Below, piece after piece: positions 16,261 to 22,818 of a stretch of 26,329 nucleotides of DNA; within the stretch, counting starts at the first letter, position 1; each line of letters opens with the position of its first letter. The notes beneath the pieces are model-generated. The model had not been told where the DNA came from and ran no database searches. It was given only the letters and a program-made list of their open reading frames with translations. Made by a program: the position numbers and the translations under genes. Source of the stretch: an uncultured Clostridia bacterium (GTDB taxonomy: Bacteria; Bacillota; Clostridia; Christensenellales; UBA1242); NCBI GenBank assembly GCA_944372595.1, contig CALVZT010000003.1:1-26329 (forward strand), read 5' to 3'.

Positions 16261-16778
16261 CTTACTTCAAAGTATGCTTGTGGATGAGCACACACTGGGC
16301 AAACTTCTGGAGCTTTATCACTTTTTACTTTATGACCACAATTTCTGCATACCCAAACTACTTGAGTATCCTTTTTGAATACTTTTTGTGCTCTTAGATT
16401 ATTAAGTAATGCTTCGTATCTTTTTTGATGATCTTTCTCAATTGCAGCAACACCTTCAAATTGTTTTGAAATCTCCTCAAATCCTTCCTCTCTTGCTACT
16501 TTTGCAAATTTTTTATACATCTTTGTCCACTCATAATTTTCGCCAGCAGCCGCTTCAACAAGATTTTCTTCGGTAGTTTTAATGCCATCAAGAGCCTTAA
16601 ACCATAATTTTGCGTGTTCTTTCTCGTTATCAGCAGTATTTGTAAATATTTCTGCTATTTGCTCATAGCCTTCCTTTTTTGCCTTGCTAGCAAAATATGT
16701 ATATTTATTTCTTGCTTGTGACTCTCCTGCAAATGCTGTCAAAAGATTTTTTTCTGTTTTTGTTCCTTTTAAATTCAT
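16245..16778 (-). CDS. rbr: Rubrerythrin
   Basis: A non-heme iron peroxidase that reduces hydrogen peroxide in anaerobes. The 177 residues hold an N-terminal four-helix ferritin-like domain with the di-iron ligands Glu19, Glu52 and His55 (EKEH), Glu80 and nearby Glu, and Glu114 and His117 (EKDH). A C-terminal rubredoxin-like domain has CRNC (144/147) and CPVC (160/163). The order and length are those of classical rubrerythrin. ATG 16778 follows AAAGGAGA. Its own promoter sits over the end of rarA, so it is expressed separately from rarA. Confidence 0.97.
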   Translation of the reverse strand: MNLKGTKTEKNLLTAFAGESQARNKYTYFASKAKKEGYEQIAEIFTNTADNEKEHAKLWFKALDGIKTTEENLVEAAAGENYEWTKMYKKFAKVAREEGFEEISKQFEGVAAIEKDHQKRYEALLNNLRAQKVFKKDTQVVWVCRNCGHKVKSDKAPEVCPVCAHPQAYFEVSIKNY

Positions 16779-16801
16779 AATTATTCTCCTTTTATGACAT
16801 G

Positions 16802-16830
16802 ATTATATAATAAAATTTTTATTTTTGCAA
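16802..16830 (-). promoter_or_regulatory. Sigma-A promoter of rubrerythrin, overlapping the end of rarA
   Basis: The minus strand reads TTGCAA (16830-16825), 17 bases, TATAAT (16807-16802). The -35 box is formed by the Leu-Gln codons near the end of rarA and the -10 lies just beyond its stop. I see no PerR-like palindrome beside it. Confidence 0.8.
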
Positions 16831-18108
16831 ATCTTTGTTAAAACTTTTTTTCCTAATTAAATTTTTTTCTTTACCATTTTTTGATGGCACATAATACACT
16901 CTATCTTTAAGGCTATTAGGCATATATTGTTGTTTGACATAACCACCAAAATCATGTGGGTATTTATATTTGCCAGTACCATCATTGTTAATACTTGGAT
17001 GATTTTTTAAATTATTAGGTATGTTATCATCTTTGTTTGATATAGCATCATTTTTTGCTTTTTCTAATGCTAAATACACACTATTGGACTTTTCCGCCTC
17101 GCAAATATAGATTATTGCATGTGCTAAATTAAGATAACATTCTGGTGGTCCTAACTTCTCTACTGCGTACATTGCACTACAAGCCAAAAGTAGCGCGTTG
17201 CTATCTGCCATACCAATATCTTCACTTGCATGAGCAATCATTCTTCTAGCAATAATTTTAGGATCACATCCTGCCTCAATTAATCTGTTAGCATAATAAA
17301 GCGCCGCCTCGGTATCACTACCGCGCAAACTTTTACAAAACGCACTAAGTATGTCATAATATACATCTTCATTTAATGACAATGCTTTTCGTTGTATGCA
17401 CTGTTCAGCAACCTTAATATCTATTACGATTTTATCTTTCTTTTTGGGTGTTGTAAGAACTGCAAGTTCCAAGGCATTAAGTGCTTGTCGCATATCGCCA
17501 TTAGCAATAGTTGCAATATGTTCTTTTGCCTCATTGCTAATCTCTATATTATACTGACCAAGACCTCTTTCTTTATCAATTATTGCCCTATCAATCATCG
17601 TTATTATATCTTTGTTTGTTAGTGGCTTAAATTCAAAAATTCTGCATCTTGATACAATTGCCCTCGTCATATTAATATAAGGATTCTCTGTTGTTGAACC
17701 AATAAATATTATGCTACCATCTTCTATTGCTTCCAAGACACAATCGCTTTGTGCTTTGTTCCATCTATGACATTCGTCTAACAACAAATAAGTTTTTATA
17801 CCATAAATATTGGCGTCCTGTCGTGCTTTATCTATAACCCTTTTTGCATCAGCAACACCGCTTGAAACTGCATTTAGTTTTTCAAATTTACTATTAGAGG
17901 TGTTGGCAATAATGTTGGCAAGAGTTGTTTTACCGCATCCAGGAGGGCCATAAAAGATGCAACTACCCAAAGAATTGATTTGAATAGCACGTCTTAATAG
18001 CATGTTTTTACCAACAATATGATTTTGTCCTACAAATTCATCAAGTGTTTTTGGTCGCATACGTTCTGATAATGGTGTGCGAAAATCTGTCTTGTATAAT
18101 GTATCCAT
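16819..18108 (-). CDS. rarA: Replication-associated recombination protein RarA (MgsA)
   Basis: An AAA+ ATPase related to clamp loaders that acts at stalled replication forks. The 429 residues have the usual family length: RMRPKTLDEFVGQ at 16-28, Walker A GPPGCGKT (54-61), Walker B LLLDECHRWNKAQ (108-120), sensor 1 GSTTENP (137-143), the arginine finger region SRCRIFEF, and the tetramerisation C-terminus ending in HPSINNDGTGKYKYPHDFGGYV and QQYMP. The Cys in DECHR replaces the usual Ile, and WNKAQ replaces FNKAQ; both look harmless. ATG 18108 follows GAGG. It seems to be a one-gene unit. Confidence 0.95.
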   Translation of the reverse strand: MDTLYKTDFRTPLSERMRPKTLDEFVGQNHIVGKNMLLRRAIQINSLGSCIFYGPPGCGKTTLANIIANTSNSKFEKLNAVSSGVADAKRVIDKARQDANIYGIKTYLLLDECHRWNKAQSDCVLEAIEDGSIIFIGSTTENPYINMTRAIVSRCRIFEFKPLTNKDIITMIDRAIIDKERGLGQYNIEISNEAKEHIATIANGDMRQALNALELAVLTTPKKKDKIVIDIKVAEQCIQRKALSLNEDVYYDILSAFCKSLRGSDTEAALYYANRLIEAGCDPKIIARRMIAHASEDIGMADSNALLLACSAMYAVEKLGPPECYLNLAHAIIYICEAEKSNSVYLALEKAKNDAISNKDDNIPNNLKNHPSINNDGTGKYKYPHDFGGYVKQQYMPNSLKDRVYYVPSKNGKEKNLIRKKSFNKDLQK

Positions 18109-18129
18109 AAATACCTCATCATTAGTTTT

Positions 18130-18158
18130 ATTTTAACACAAACACCTTACAAAATCAA
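18130..18158 (-). promoter_or_regulatory. Predicted promoter of rarA
   Basis: The minus strand reads TTGATT (18158-18153), 17 bases, TAAAAT (18135-18130), with a leader of about 15 bases that includes GAGG before the rarA ATG. Confidence 0.5.
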
Positions 18159-18162
18159 TTAT

Positions 18163-19545
18163 TTAAATCAACAATGATACTTGTTTATTAACTAACGCAG
18201 AATAAGAAAATTGTTTAAAGTTACTGTATTCAATACCATTAATAATCACGCAATTACTATCACTTCGGTTAATATTAAGCACTACATTACCAAGAGAAGT
18301 TTTAATAATTATAACTCCATTAACAACACTATTGCTAACAACTATTCCTTTGTTAAAAAATCTAACACCTAATAACGCAATAAGATTGAAATAATAATCG
18401 ACATCAAAGTTATTAATTAAATAAATTTGACTAAGATTGATTACAAAATTATTAACAGGCATTAACTCAACAAACATCATAAATTTATTTAATTGTTCAA
18501 AAGGAGCTTTGATTAAATTTTTAATAATAGCATCAGGAATGATATTATTTATCAAATTATCTAATCTATTATTATCAGTTTTAATAGCAATTTTTTTTGA
18601 TTGGCGCAACAAAAATAATGCATTATTAAAATCCTCATCATCAATATCAAACAGTTCTTTTGTCTTATATATCAATATGGTTTTTGTTTCGTTAGGAGAT
18701 AATTTTATATCGCTATTAAGGGCAATTCCATTACAAAATCTACTTAACACATAAGGAACATTAAATCTATAATAAAATATATCTTTGGCACAAAAATCAA
18801 AAGTTTTTGCCCATATATTTGACTTTATTCCAAACATACCATTTGTTGATACTTCATCACAATATTTTATCTTGATTGTTTTACTTATATTTGACAAGTT
18901 ACTAATTACTAATTTTGATAACAAACATTTTTTGTTATATAACACAGTATCATATTTTTTTACTGATATCCCTTCTTTATCGTACGTTTGAACAAAACAA
19001 TAGTTAGTATAAGAAGTTTTGTTATCAAGTAATATACCATCAATATATACTCCATTATTTCTAATTGTCATATTAGTCCCGTTATTTATATCAAACTTAT
19101 TTATTGCTAACCACAAATCGTTTGATATATTATTTCTTTTATAAAAAAATATTCTGCTGTAAGTTAACTTATATAAAGCAATCAAATATTTTATTTCAAA
19201 AAGATTAATATCATAACAAATTGCTATATTAAAATATTTATTAATCTTTTCAAGTTCTTGCAAAGCAAGCAAAAGTTCTTTTAATTCTTTACAAGATTTT
19301 ATATTTAACTTACATATTGGATACTCACCAAAATTATTTTGTTTAAGAATTCTATAATATTTATAGTCCTCAACTTTTAAAACACATTTTTTGTCGTATA
19401 AATTATTTAACAAAACACTATATTTGTTAGCAGTAAAAAATGGAAAAGTTAAAGTTTTTTTGACTTTTCTTTTAGTTTTTAGTATCGGTTTAACTCTTTT
19501 GTTTCTATACAAAAAAATTAGCAATATGATTAAGAGTATTATCAT
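18163..19545 (-). CDS. Unrecognised membrane-anchored protein, possible beta-sandwich related to GH94-type enzymes
   Basis: I do not recognise this gene. Its 460 residues start with a short hydrophobic segment (2-12) followed by a basic stretch (RNKR...KTKRKVKK), which suggests an N-terminal membrane anchor with the remainder in the cytoplasm or an uncleaved signal. The middle (about 140-300) is predicted beta-rich. KLVISNLSNISKTIKIKY (211-228), IKLSPNETKTILIY (280-293) and RLDNLINNIIPD (327-338) recall the N-terminal beta-sandwich and linker of glycoside phosphorylases of family GH94. If so, the catalytic (alpha/alpha)6 barrel is missing or reduced. This is inference from pattern memory. The gene is Asn/Lys/Ile-rich and visibly more AT-rich than its neighbours. 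The only early ATG (19545) lies inside a terminator stem and has no ribosome site. Confidence 0.75.
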   Translation of the reverse strand: MIILLIILLIFLYRNKRVKPILKTKRKVKKTLTFPFFTANKYSVLLNNLYDKKCVLKVEDYKYYRILKQNNFGEYPICKLNIKSCKELKELLLALQELEKINKYFNIAICYDINLFEIKYLIALYKLTYSRIFFYKRNNISNDLWLAINKFDINNGTNMTIRNNGVYIDGILLDNKTSYTNYCFVQTYDKEGISVKKYDTVLYNKKCLLSKLVISNLSNISKTIKIKYCDEVSTNGMFGIKSNIWAKTFDFCAKDIFYYRFNVPYVLSRFCNGIALNSDIKLSPNETKTILIYKTKELFDIDDEDFNNALFLLRQSKKIAIKTDNNRLDNLINNIIPDAIIKNLIKAPFEQLNKFMMFVELMPVNNFVINLSQIYLINNFDVDYYFNLIALLGVRFFNKGIVVSNSVVNGVIIIKTSLGNVVLNINRSDSNCVIINGIEYSNFKQFSYSALVNKQVSLLI

Positions 19546-19555
19546 ATTGCTAATT
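19511..19555 (-). terminator. Strong terminator of the nitroreductase gene, containing the next gene's start codon
   Basis: On the minus strand AATTAGCAATATGAT (19555-19541) pairs perfectly over 15 bp with ATCATATTGCTAATT (19530-19516), with a 10-base loop and a T tract (19517-19511). It starts 20 bases after the nitroreductase stop codon. On the plus strand it lacks a T tract, so it works only for minus-strand transcripts. The ATG of the 460-residue gene (19545-19543) is in the left arm. Confidence 0.9.
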
Positions 19556-19582
19556 ATTGTTTAAATTACATATATTATTCAA
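19553..19582 (-). promoter_or_regulatory. Candidate promoter of the 460-residue gene, leaderless geometry
   Basis: The minus strand reads TTGAAT (19582-19577), 18 bases, AATAAT (19558-19553), then 7 bases to the ATG at 19545. The -10 is 5 of 6 and the -35 is 4 of 6. An RNA starting here would lack nearly all of the left arm of the terminator stem. It overlaps the nitroreductase stop codon. Confidence 0.4.
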
Positions 19583-20075
19583 ATTTGTTATAACTGATAA
19601 TGCTACCCAAGTCTTTTTTTGGTGGTCTTGTTGTAGGATTTTTAACTTTACCAATAGAAATAAGACTAATTAATTCATATTCTTTTGGACATTGAAGAAG
19701 TTTTTCAACATAAGTATGGTAATCTTTTTGATATCCGGCAACCCAGCAACTACCTAATTTATAAGCAGTAGCTCCTAATAAAATATTCTCTGTTGCAGCA
19801 CTTCCATCTTCTAGTTTGAATTTTGCATCGCTTTCAGCAAAGACAGCAATTACTATTGGAGCTTTATCGAAGAACTTTGCGTTAGCAATGTTCTTGCTTA
19901 AATCTTTTATGATTTTTTTGTCATCGATAATAACGTATCTTAATGGTTGATAATTTCTGGCACTTGGAGCAAGGCGTGCACAATCAATAATATCTTCAAT
20001 AATTTTTAAGTCAATACTATACTCTTCATAGTCTCTTTGACTTTGTCTTGTTTTTAACATTTTTATTGCGTCCAT
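19575..20075 (-). CDS. Nitroreductase-family flavoprotein
   Basis: FMN-dependent NAD(P)H oxidoreductase of the nitroreductase fold; the natural substrate is unknown. The 166 residues are short for the family. They show the N-terminal FMN-phosphate motif RQSQRDY (10-16), APSARNYQPLRYVII (36-50), ATENILLGATAYKLGSCWVAGY in the middle, and a C-terminal IGKVKNPTTRPPKKDL that resembles the usual GxPxxxPxPRxR end. ATG 20075 follows GAGGTGAAAT. It has its own consensus-like promoter and its own terminator, so it is a one-gene unit. Confidence 0.9.
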   Translation of the reverse strand: MDAIKMLKTRQSQRDYEEYSIDLKIIEDIIDCARLAPSARNYQPLRYVIIDDKKIIKDLSKNIANAKFFDKAPIVIAVFAESDAKFKLEDGSAATENILLGATAYKLGSCWVAGYQKDYHTYVEKLLQCPKEYELISLISIGKVKNPTTRPPKKDLGSIISYNKFE

Positions 20076-20091
20076 ATTTCACCTCATAAAT

Positions 20092-20121
20092 ATTTTATGT
20101 TGTTGACAAAATTTTGTCAAA
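20092..20121 (-). promoter_or_regulatory. Promoter of the nitroreductase gene
   Basis: The minus strand reads TTGACA (20121-20116), 18 bases, TAAAAT (20097-20092). The -35 box is one half of the perfect 18-bp palindrome at 20104-20121. The leader of about 10 bases contains the GAGGTGA ribosome site. Confidence 0.78.
20104..20121. repeat. Perfect 18-bp palindrome, possible operator
   Basis: TTGACAAAATTTTGTCAA is identical on both strands. It contains the nitroreductase -35 box on the minus strand, and the spacer of that promoter covers the other half. A dimeric regulator bound here would control the nitroreductase and perhaps the divergent sigK. On the plus strand I see no -10 box at a proper distance. 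Confidence 0.65.
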
Positions 20122-20164
20122 TGATACTCACTTATCACGAAATATTTTCTACTATAAAAAATAT

Positions 20165-20194
20165 TTGTTTGTACAAGCAAAATTCGACAAACAA
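20165..20194. repeat. Inverted repeat upstream of sigK
   Basis: TTGTTTGT (20165-20172) and ACAAACAA (20187-20194) are perfect inverted arms 14 bases apart, centred about 46 bases before the sigK start. Immediately after it, CATATAAA (20198-20205) is similar to the -10 element CATAnnnT read by the mother-cell sigma factors E and K. A matching -35 element is not clear. Confidence 0.4.
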
Positions 20195-20225
20195 CGACAT
20201 ATAAATAGACTATTAGGAGTTTTTT

Positions 20226-20927
20226 ATGATTATTGAAAATTTTATGACGTTTATGAACAAGATAATGTTGTTCTCATCATACGTCAATAATGTATCATGC
20301 TTTCCTCAGCCATTAACAATTGAAGAAGAAAAAGAACATTTCAAAAAATTTTGGGCAGGAGATAATAAAAGTAAAGAAATATTAATTAATCATAATTTAA
20401 GACTAGTTGCCCATATCGTCAAAAAATATAGTGGAGCAAATGAAGCGGACGATTTGATATCTGTTGGTTCAATTGGGCTTATTAAAGCAATTAATACCTT
20501 CCAATATGGTAAAAATACTCAATTTTCTACTTATGCAGCCAAATGCATAGAAAATGAAATACTTATGTTAATCCGTGTTAATAAAAAACACTCACAAGTA
20601 TTGGCACTTAATGAAACGTTGGGCAAAGATAAGGATGGCAATGAAATATGCTTAATGGATATTATACCTAACATTGAAGAAGACGTTATAGACAATGTTG
20701 AAAATTCCATATTAACTTCCAAGTTGCTCGAACTCATCAAAGACTCTCTTAATCAACGTGAATATCAGATAATATGTCTAAGGTACGGCATAGGTGGAAA
20801 ACCTGCATATACACAACATGAAGTAGCACAAAAGTTAGGCATAAGTCGTAGTTACATATCGAGATTAGAAAAAAAAGCCATAGAACTTATAAGGAAAAAG
20901 GCAAAAGAAAACGAACTATTTTTTTGA
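20226..20927 (+). CDS. sigK: Sporulation sigma factor sigma-K, intact pro-protein
   Basis: The late mother-cell sigma factor of endospore formation, directing coat and maturation genes. The 233 residues match pro-sigma-K: FPQPLT (26-31), NHNLRLVAHIVKKY in region 2.1, DDLISVGSIGLIKAI, CIENEILM in region 2.4, and QKLGISRSYISRLEKKA in the region 4.2 helix-turn-helix. FPQPL and NLRLVAHIVKK favour sigma-K over sigma-E. The first 18 residues form a hydrophobic pro-sequence ending FSS before YVNN, where SpoIVFB cuts in Bacillus (S-Y). The gene is one unbroken frame, with no sigK-intervening (skin) element. ATG 20226 follows AGGAG by 6 bases; later in-frame ATGs would remove the pro-sequence. Confidence 0.93.
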   Translation: MIIENFMTFMNKIMLFSSYVNNVSCFPQPLTIEEEKEHFKKFWAGDNKSKEILINHNLRLVAHIVKKYSGANEADDLISVGSIGLIKAINTFQYGKNTQFSTYAAKCIENEILMLIRVNKKHSQVLALNETLGKDKDGNEICLMDIIPNIEEDVIDNVENSILTSKLLELIKDSLNQREYQIICLRYGIGGKPAYTQHEVAQKLGISRSYISRLEKKAIELIRKKAKENELFF

Positions 20928-20940
20928 TAGTTCGTTTTTT
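20908..20940. terminator. Bidirectional terminator between sigK and trhP
   Basis: A 12-bp stem (20908-20919 with 20927-20938, core AACGAACTAT) around a 7-base loop. The plus strand ends in a T run, and the minus strand ends in TTTTCTTTT. The sigK stop codon TGA (20925-20927) lies in the loop and right arm, and the stop of trhP abuts the other side, so it serves both converging genes. Confidence 0.9.
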
Positions 20941-22148
20941 TAATTTTTTCTTCTCAAAATATCACCTGTTTTTAAGTTTAGATTAGTCTTTAAATACAAT
21001 ACCTCTTGAACATTTTTTGCATCATCAATCATTGTACCATCTAGTGATTTAATTTTATTTACTTTAATTTTTTTATTGTAACATTCATTCGGAGATAAAA
21101 CCTCTAATGTATCCCCTACTTTGAATCTATTTCTTTGTTCAATTTTTACCCAACCGCCGTCTTGATTACCAATTACTCGTGCTATAAACTCATGTGTTTG
21201 GACTGGCATAGATGATGTAATACATTCCCTTTGCTCTTTTGAATCTAAATTAAAACCTGTTGTATATTGTCTATGACCAGTTTTTTCTAATTCTTCAATT
21301 AATTCTTTTGTTACTTTATAATTATTAGGATTTTGTTCATACAACAATTTTGCTCTATGGTAAGCATTTGTTACAGTTGCTACATAATATATCGATTTCA
21401 TTCTTCCTTCAATTTTAAGACTACATACCCCAGCTTGTGCCATTTTATCAATATACTTAATCATATTTAAATCTTCGCTATTAAGTATATATGTGCCATT
21501 TTTATCCTCTTGTATCTCGTATGGTGTAGTGCGACTCTTTTCGGTAATAGTATATTCCCATCTACATGCTTGAACACATGCCCCACGATTGCTCTCTCGT
21601 CCAGATAAGTAATTACTCAAAAGGCATCTACCTGAATATGCTATGCACATTGCTCCATGTACAAAAGCTTCGAGTTCGACTTTTTTGGAAATATAATCTC
21701 TAATTTCTTTGATTTCGCACAATGATAATTCCCTTGCAAGCACAATACGCTTAACACCCAAGTCAGCAAAAAATTTGGCAGTATATTTGTTAGTTACGTT
21801 TGCCTGTGTTGAAACATGAATGTGAAGTTTTGGAGCATATTTTTTAACATACATTATTATACCAATATCAGACACAATAACAGCATCTACTTTAATCTTT
21901 TGTAAAAATTCAACATATTGCTTTAAGTTTTCAAAATCACAATTTTTAGCAACAATATTAATTGTCACGTATGCTTTAACATTATTAATATGGCAATAAT
22001 CTACCGCTTTGATTAATTCATCGTTAGTGAAGTTGTCAGAAAAGGCTCTGAGTCCGTATTCTTTGCCAGCAAAATAAACGGCATCTGCACCAAAATATAT
22101 TGCTGTCTTTAATTTCTCCATATTACCTGCTGGACTAAGTATCTCCAT
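20940..22148 (-). CDS. trhP: U32-family protein, tRNA uridine 5-hydroxylation protein TrhP
   Basis: U32 'peptidases' of this type make 5-hydroxyuridine at tRNA wobble position 34, using prephenate in an anaerobic route. The 402 residues start MEILSPAGNMEKLKTAIYFGADAVY, carry the U32 signature EAFVHGAMCIAYSGRC (160-175) and cysteines 168, 175, 191 and 195 for an iron-sulfur cluster, and end with a beta-barrel domain. ATG 22148 follows AGGAG. trmR lies 9 bases upstream. Bacillus has two such genes (trhP1, trhP2) after trmR; here there is only one, of the longer type. The exact role is inferred from family and neighbour. Confidence 0.88.
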   Translation of the reverse strand: MEILSPAGNMEKLKTAIYFGADAVYFAGKEYGLRAFSDNFTNDELIKAVDYCHINNVKAYVTINIVAKNCDFENLKQYVEFLQKIKVDAVIVSDIGIIMYVKKYAPKLHIHVSTQANVTNKYTAKFFADLGVKRIVLARELSLCEIKEIRDYISKKVELEAFVHGAMCIAYSGRCLLSNYLSGRESNRGACVQACRWEYTITEKSRTTPYEIQEDKNGTYILNSEDLNMIKYIDKMAQAGVCSLKIEGRMKSIYYVATVTNAYHRAKLLYEQNPNNYKVTKELIEELEKTGHRQYTTGFNLDSKEQRECITSSMPVQTHEFIARVIGNQDGGWVKIEQRNRFKVGDTLEVLSPNECYNKKIKVNKIKSLDGTMIDDAKNVQEVLYLKTNLNLKTGDILRRKN

Positions 22149-22157
22149 AATTTTCTC

Positions 22158-22754
22158 CTATAATATTTTTCGGGCGATTAATAATCCATCGCCAATTTCT
22201 TTTAATTCAGTTTCAAAGTCCTTATCACATTGTAATGTTTTGTTAAATTCTTTTAAATGATTGACAAGACTACGATATTTTCTTGGACAATTATCTTGCT
22301 TAACCAAACCTCTAAACAATACGTTATCGGCAAACAAAATACCGTTTTTGTTAAGTATTTTTTTTATATAAGGATAATATTTGATATATTGTCCCTTTGG
22401 CCCATCTAAAAAGATAAAATCAAATTTTTCATTACAATTTATCAAAAAATCATAAGCATCGCAATTAATAATTTTTACCCTGTTTAATAAATTTAATTTT
22501 TCAAAGTTTGTTTGTGCTATTTTAATAGAATTGTTATCTTTTTCTAATGTCACCAAATCACCTTTACACGATAACAATATAATACTACCCGAATATCCAA
22601 TTGCCGTTCCTATTTCTAATATTTTTGATGGATTTTCTTGTTTTATAACATTATATAATTCAATAGCAGAAGGTCGTAACAAAACAGGATAATGATTATC
22701 CCTTGCAAATTTTTCTATTTGACGTATATCTTTATTTTCAAAAATATCTTCCAC
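22158..22754 (-). CDS. trmR: tRNA 5-hydroxyuridine methyltransferase TrmR (O-methyltransferase)
   Basis: A class I SAM-dependent O-methyltransferase; TrmR turns ho5U34 of tRNA into 5-methoxyuridine, the step after TrhP. The 198 residues have motif I ILEIGTAIGYSGSIILL (about 40-56), LVTLEKDNNSIKIA (motif II), DFIFLDGPKGQYIKYY (the metal/active-site region) and ILFADNVLFRG. The start is GTG at 22754. It has no ribosome site but lies exactly 6 bases after a -10 box, which predicts a leaderless mRNA. The fit of gene pair and reaction order makes TrmR more likely than a catechol-type O-methyltransferase. Confidence 0.87.
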   Translation of the reverse strand: MEDIFENKDIRQIEKFARDNHYPVLLRPSAIELYNVIKQENPSKILEIGTAIGYSGSIILLSCKGDLVTLEKDNNSIKIAQTNFEKLNLLNRVKIINCDAYDFLINCNEKFDFIFLDGPKGQYIKYYPYIKKILNKNGILFADNVLFRGLVKQDNCPRKYRSLVNHLKEFNKTLQCDKDFETELKEIGDGLLIARKIL

Positions 22755-22760
22755 ACGCTA

Positions 22761-22789
22761 ATATTAACACACTTTAATTACATGGTCAA
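22761..22789 (-). promoter_or_regulatory. Sigma-A promoter of trmR-trhP, leaderless geometry
   Basis: The minus strand reads TTGACC (22789-22784), 17 bases, TAATAT (22766-22761), then 6 bases (TAGCGT) and GTG. The -35 is 5 of 6, and it starts only a few bases after the T tract of the rnj terminator. Confidence 0.7.
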
Positions 22790-22791
22790 AC

Positions 22792-22818
22792 AAAAAAGAT
22801 AACTCGTAAGTTATCTTT
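22792..22818 (-). terminator. Terminator of ribonuclease J gene
   Basis: A 10-bp stem AAAGATAACT/AGTTATCTTT (22818-22809 with 22804-22795) with a 4-base loop, followed on the minus strand by TTTTTTGTTT. The rnj stop codon (22813-22811) is in the stem. Confidence 0.88.

Noticed and set aside
20226..20927. Sigma-E or another sporulation sigma factor instead of sigma-K
   Set aside because: FPQPLT, NHNLRLVAHIVKKY and the pro-sequence ending before YVNN match sigma-K better than sigma-E.
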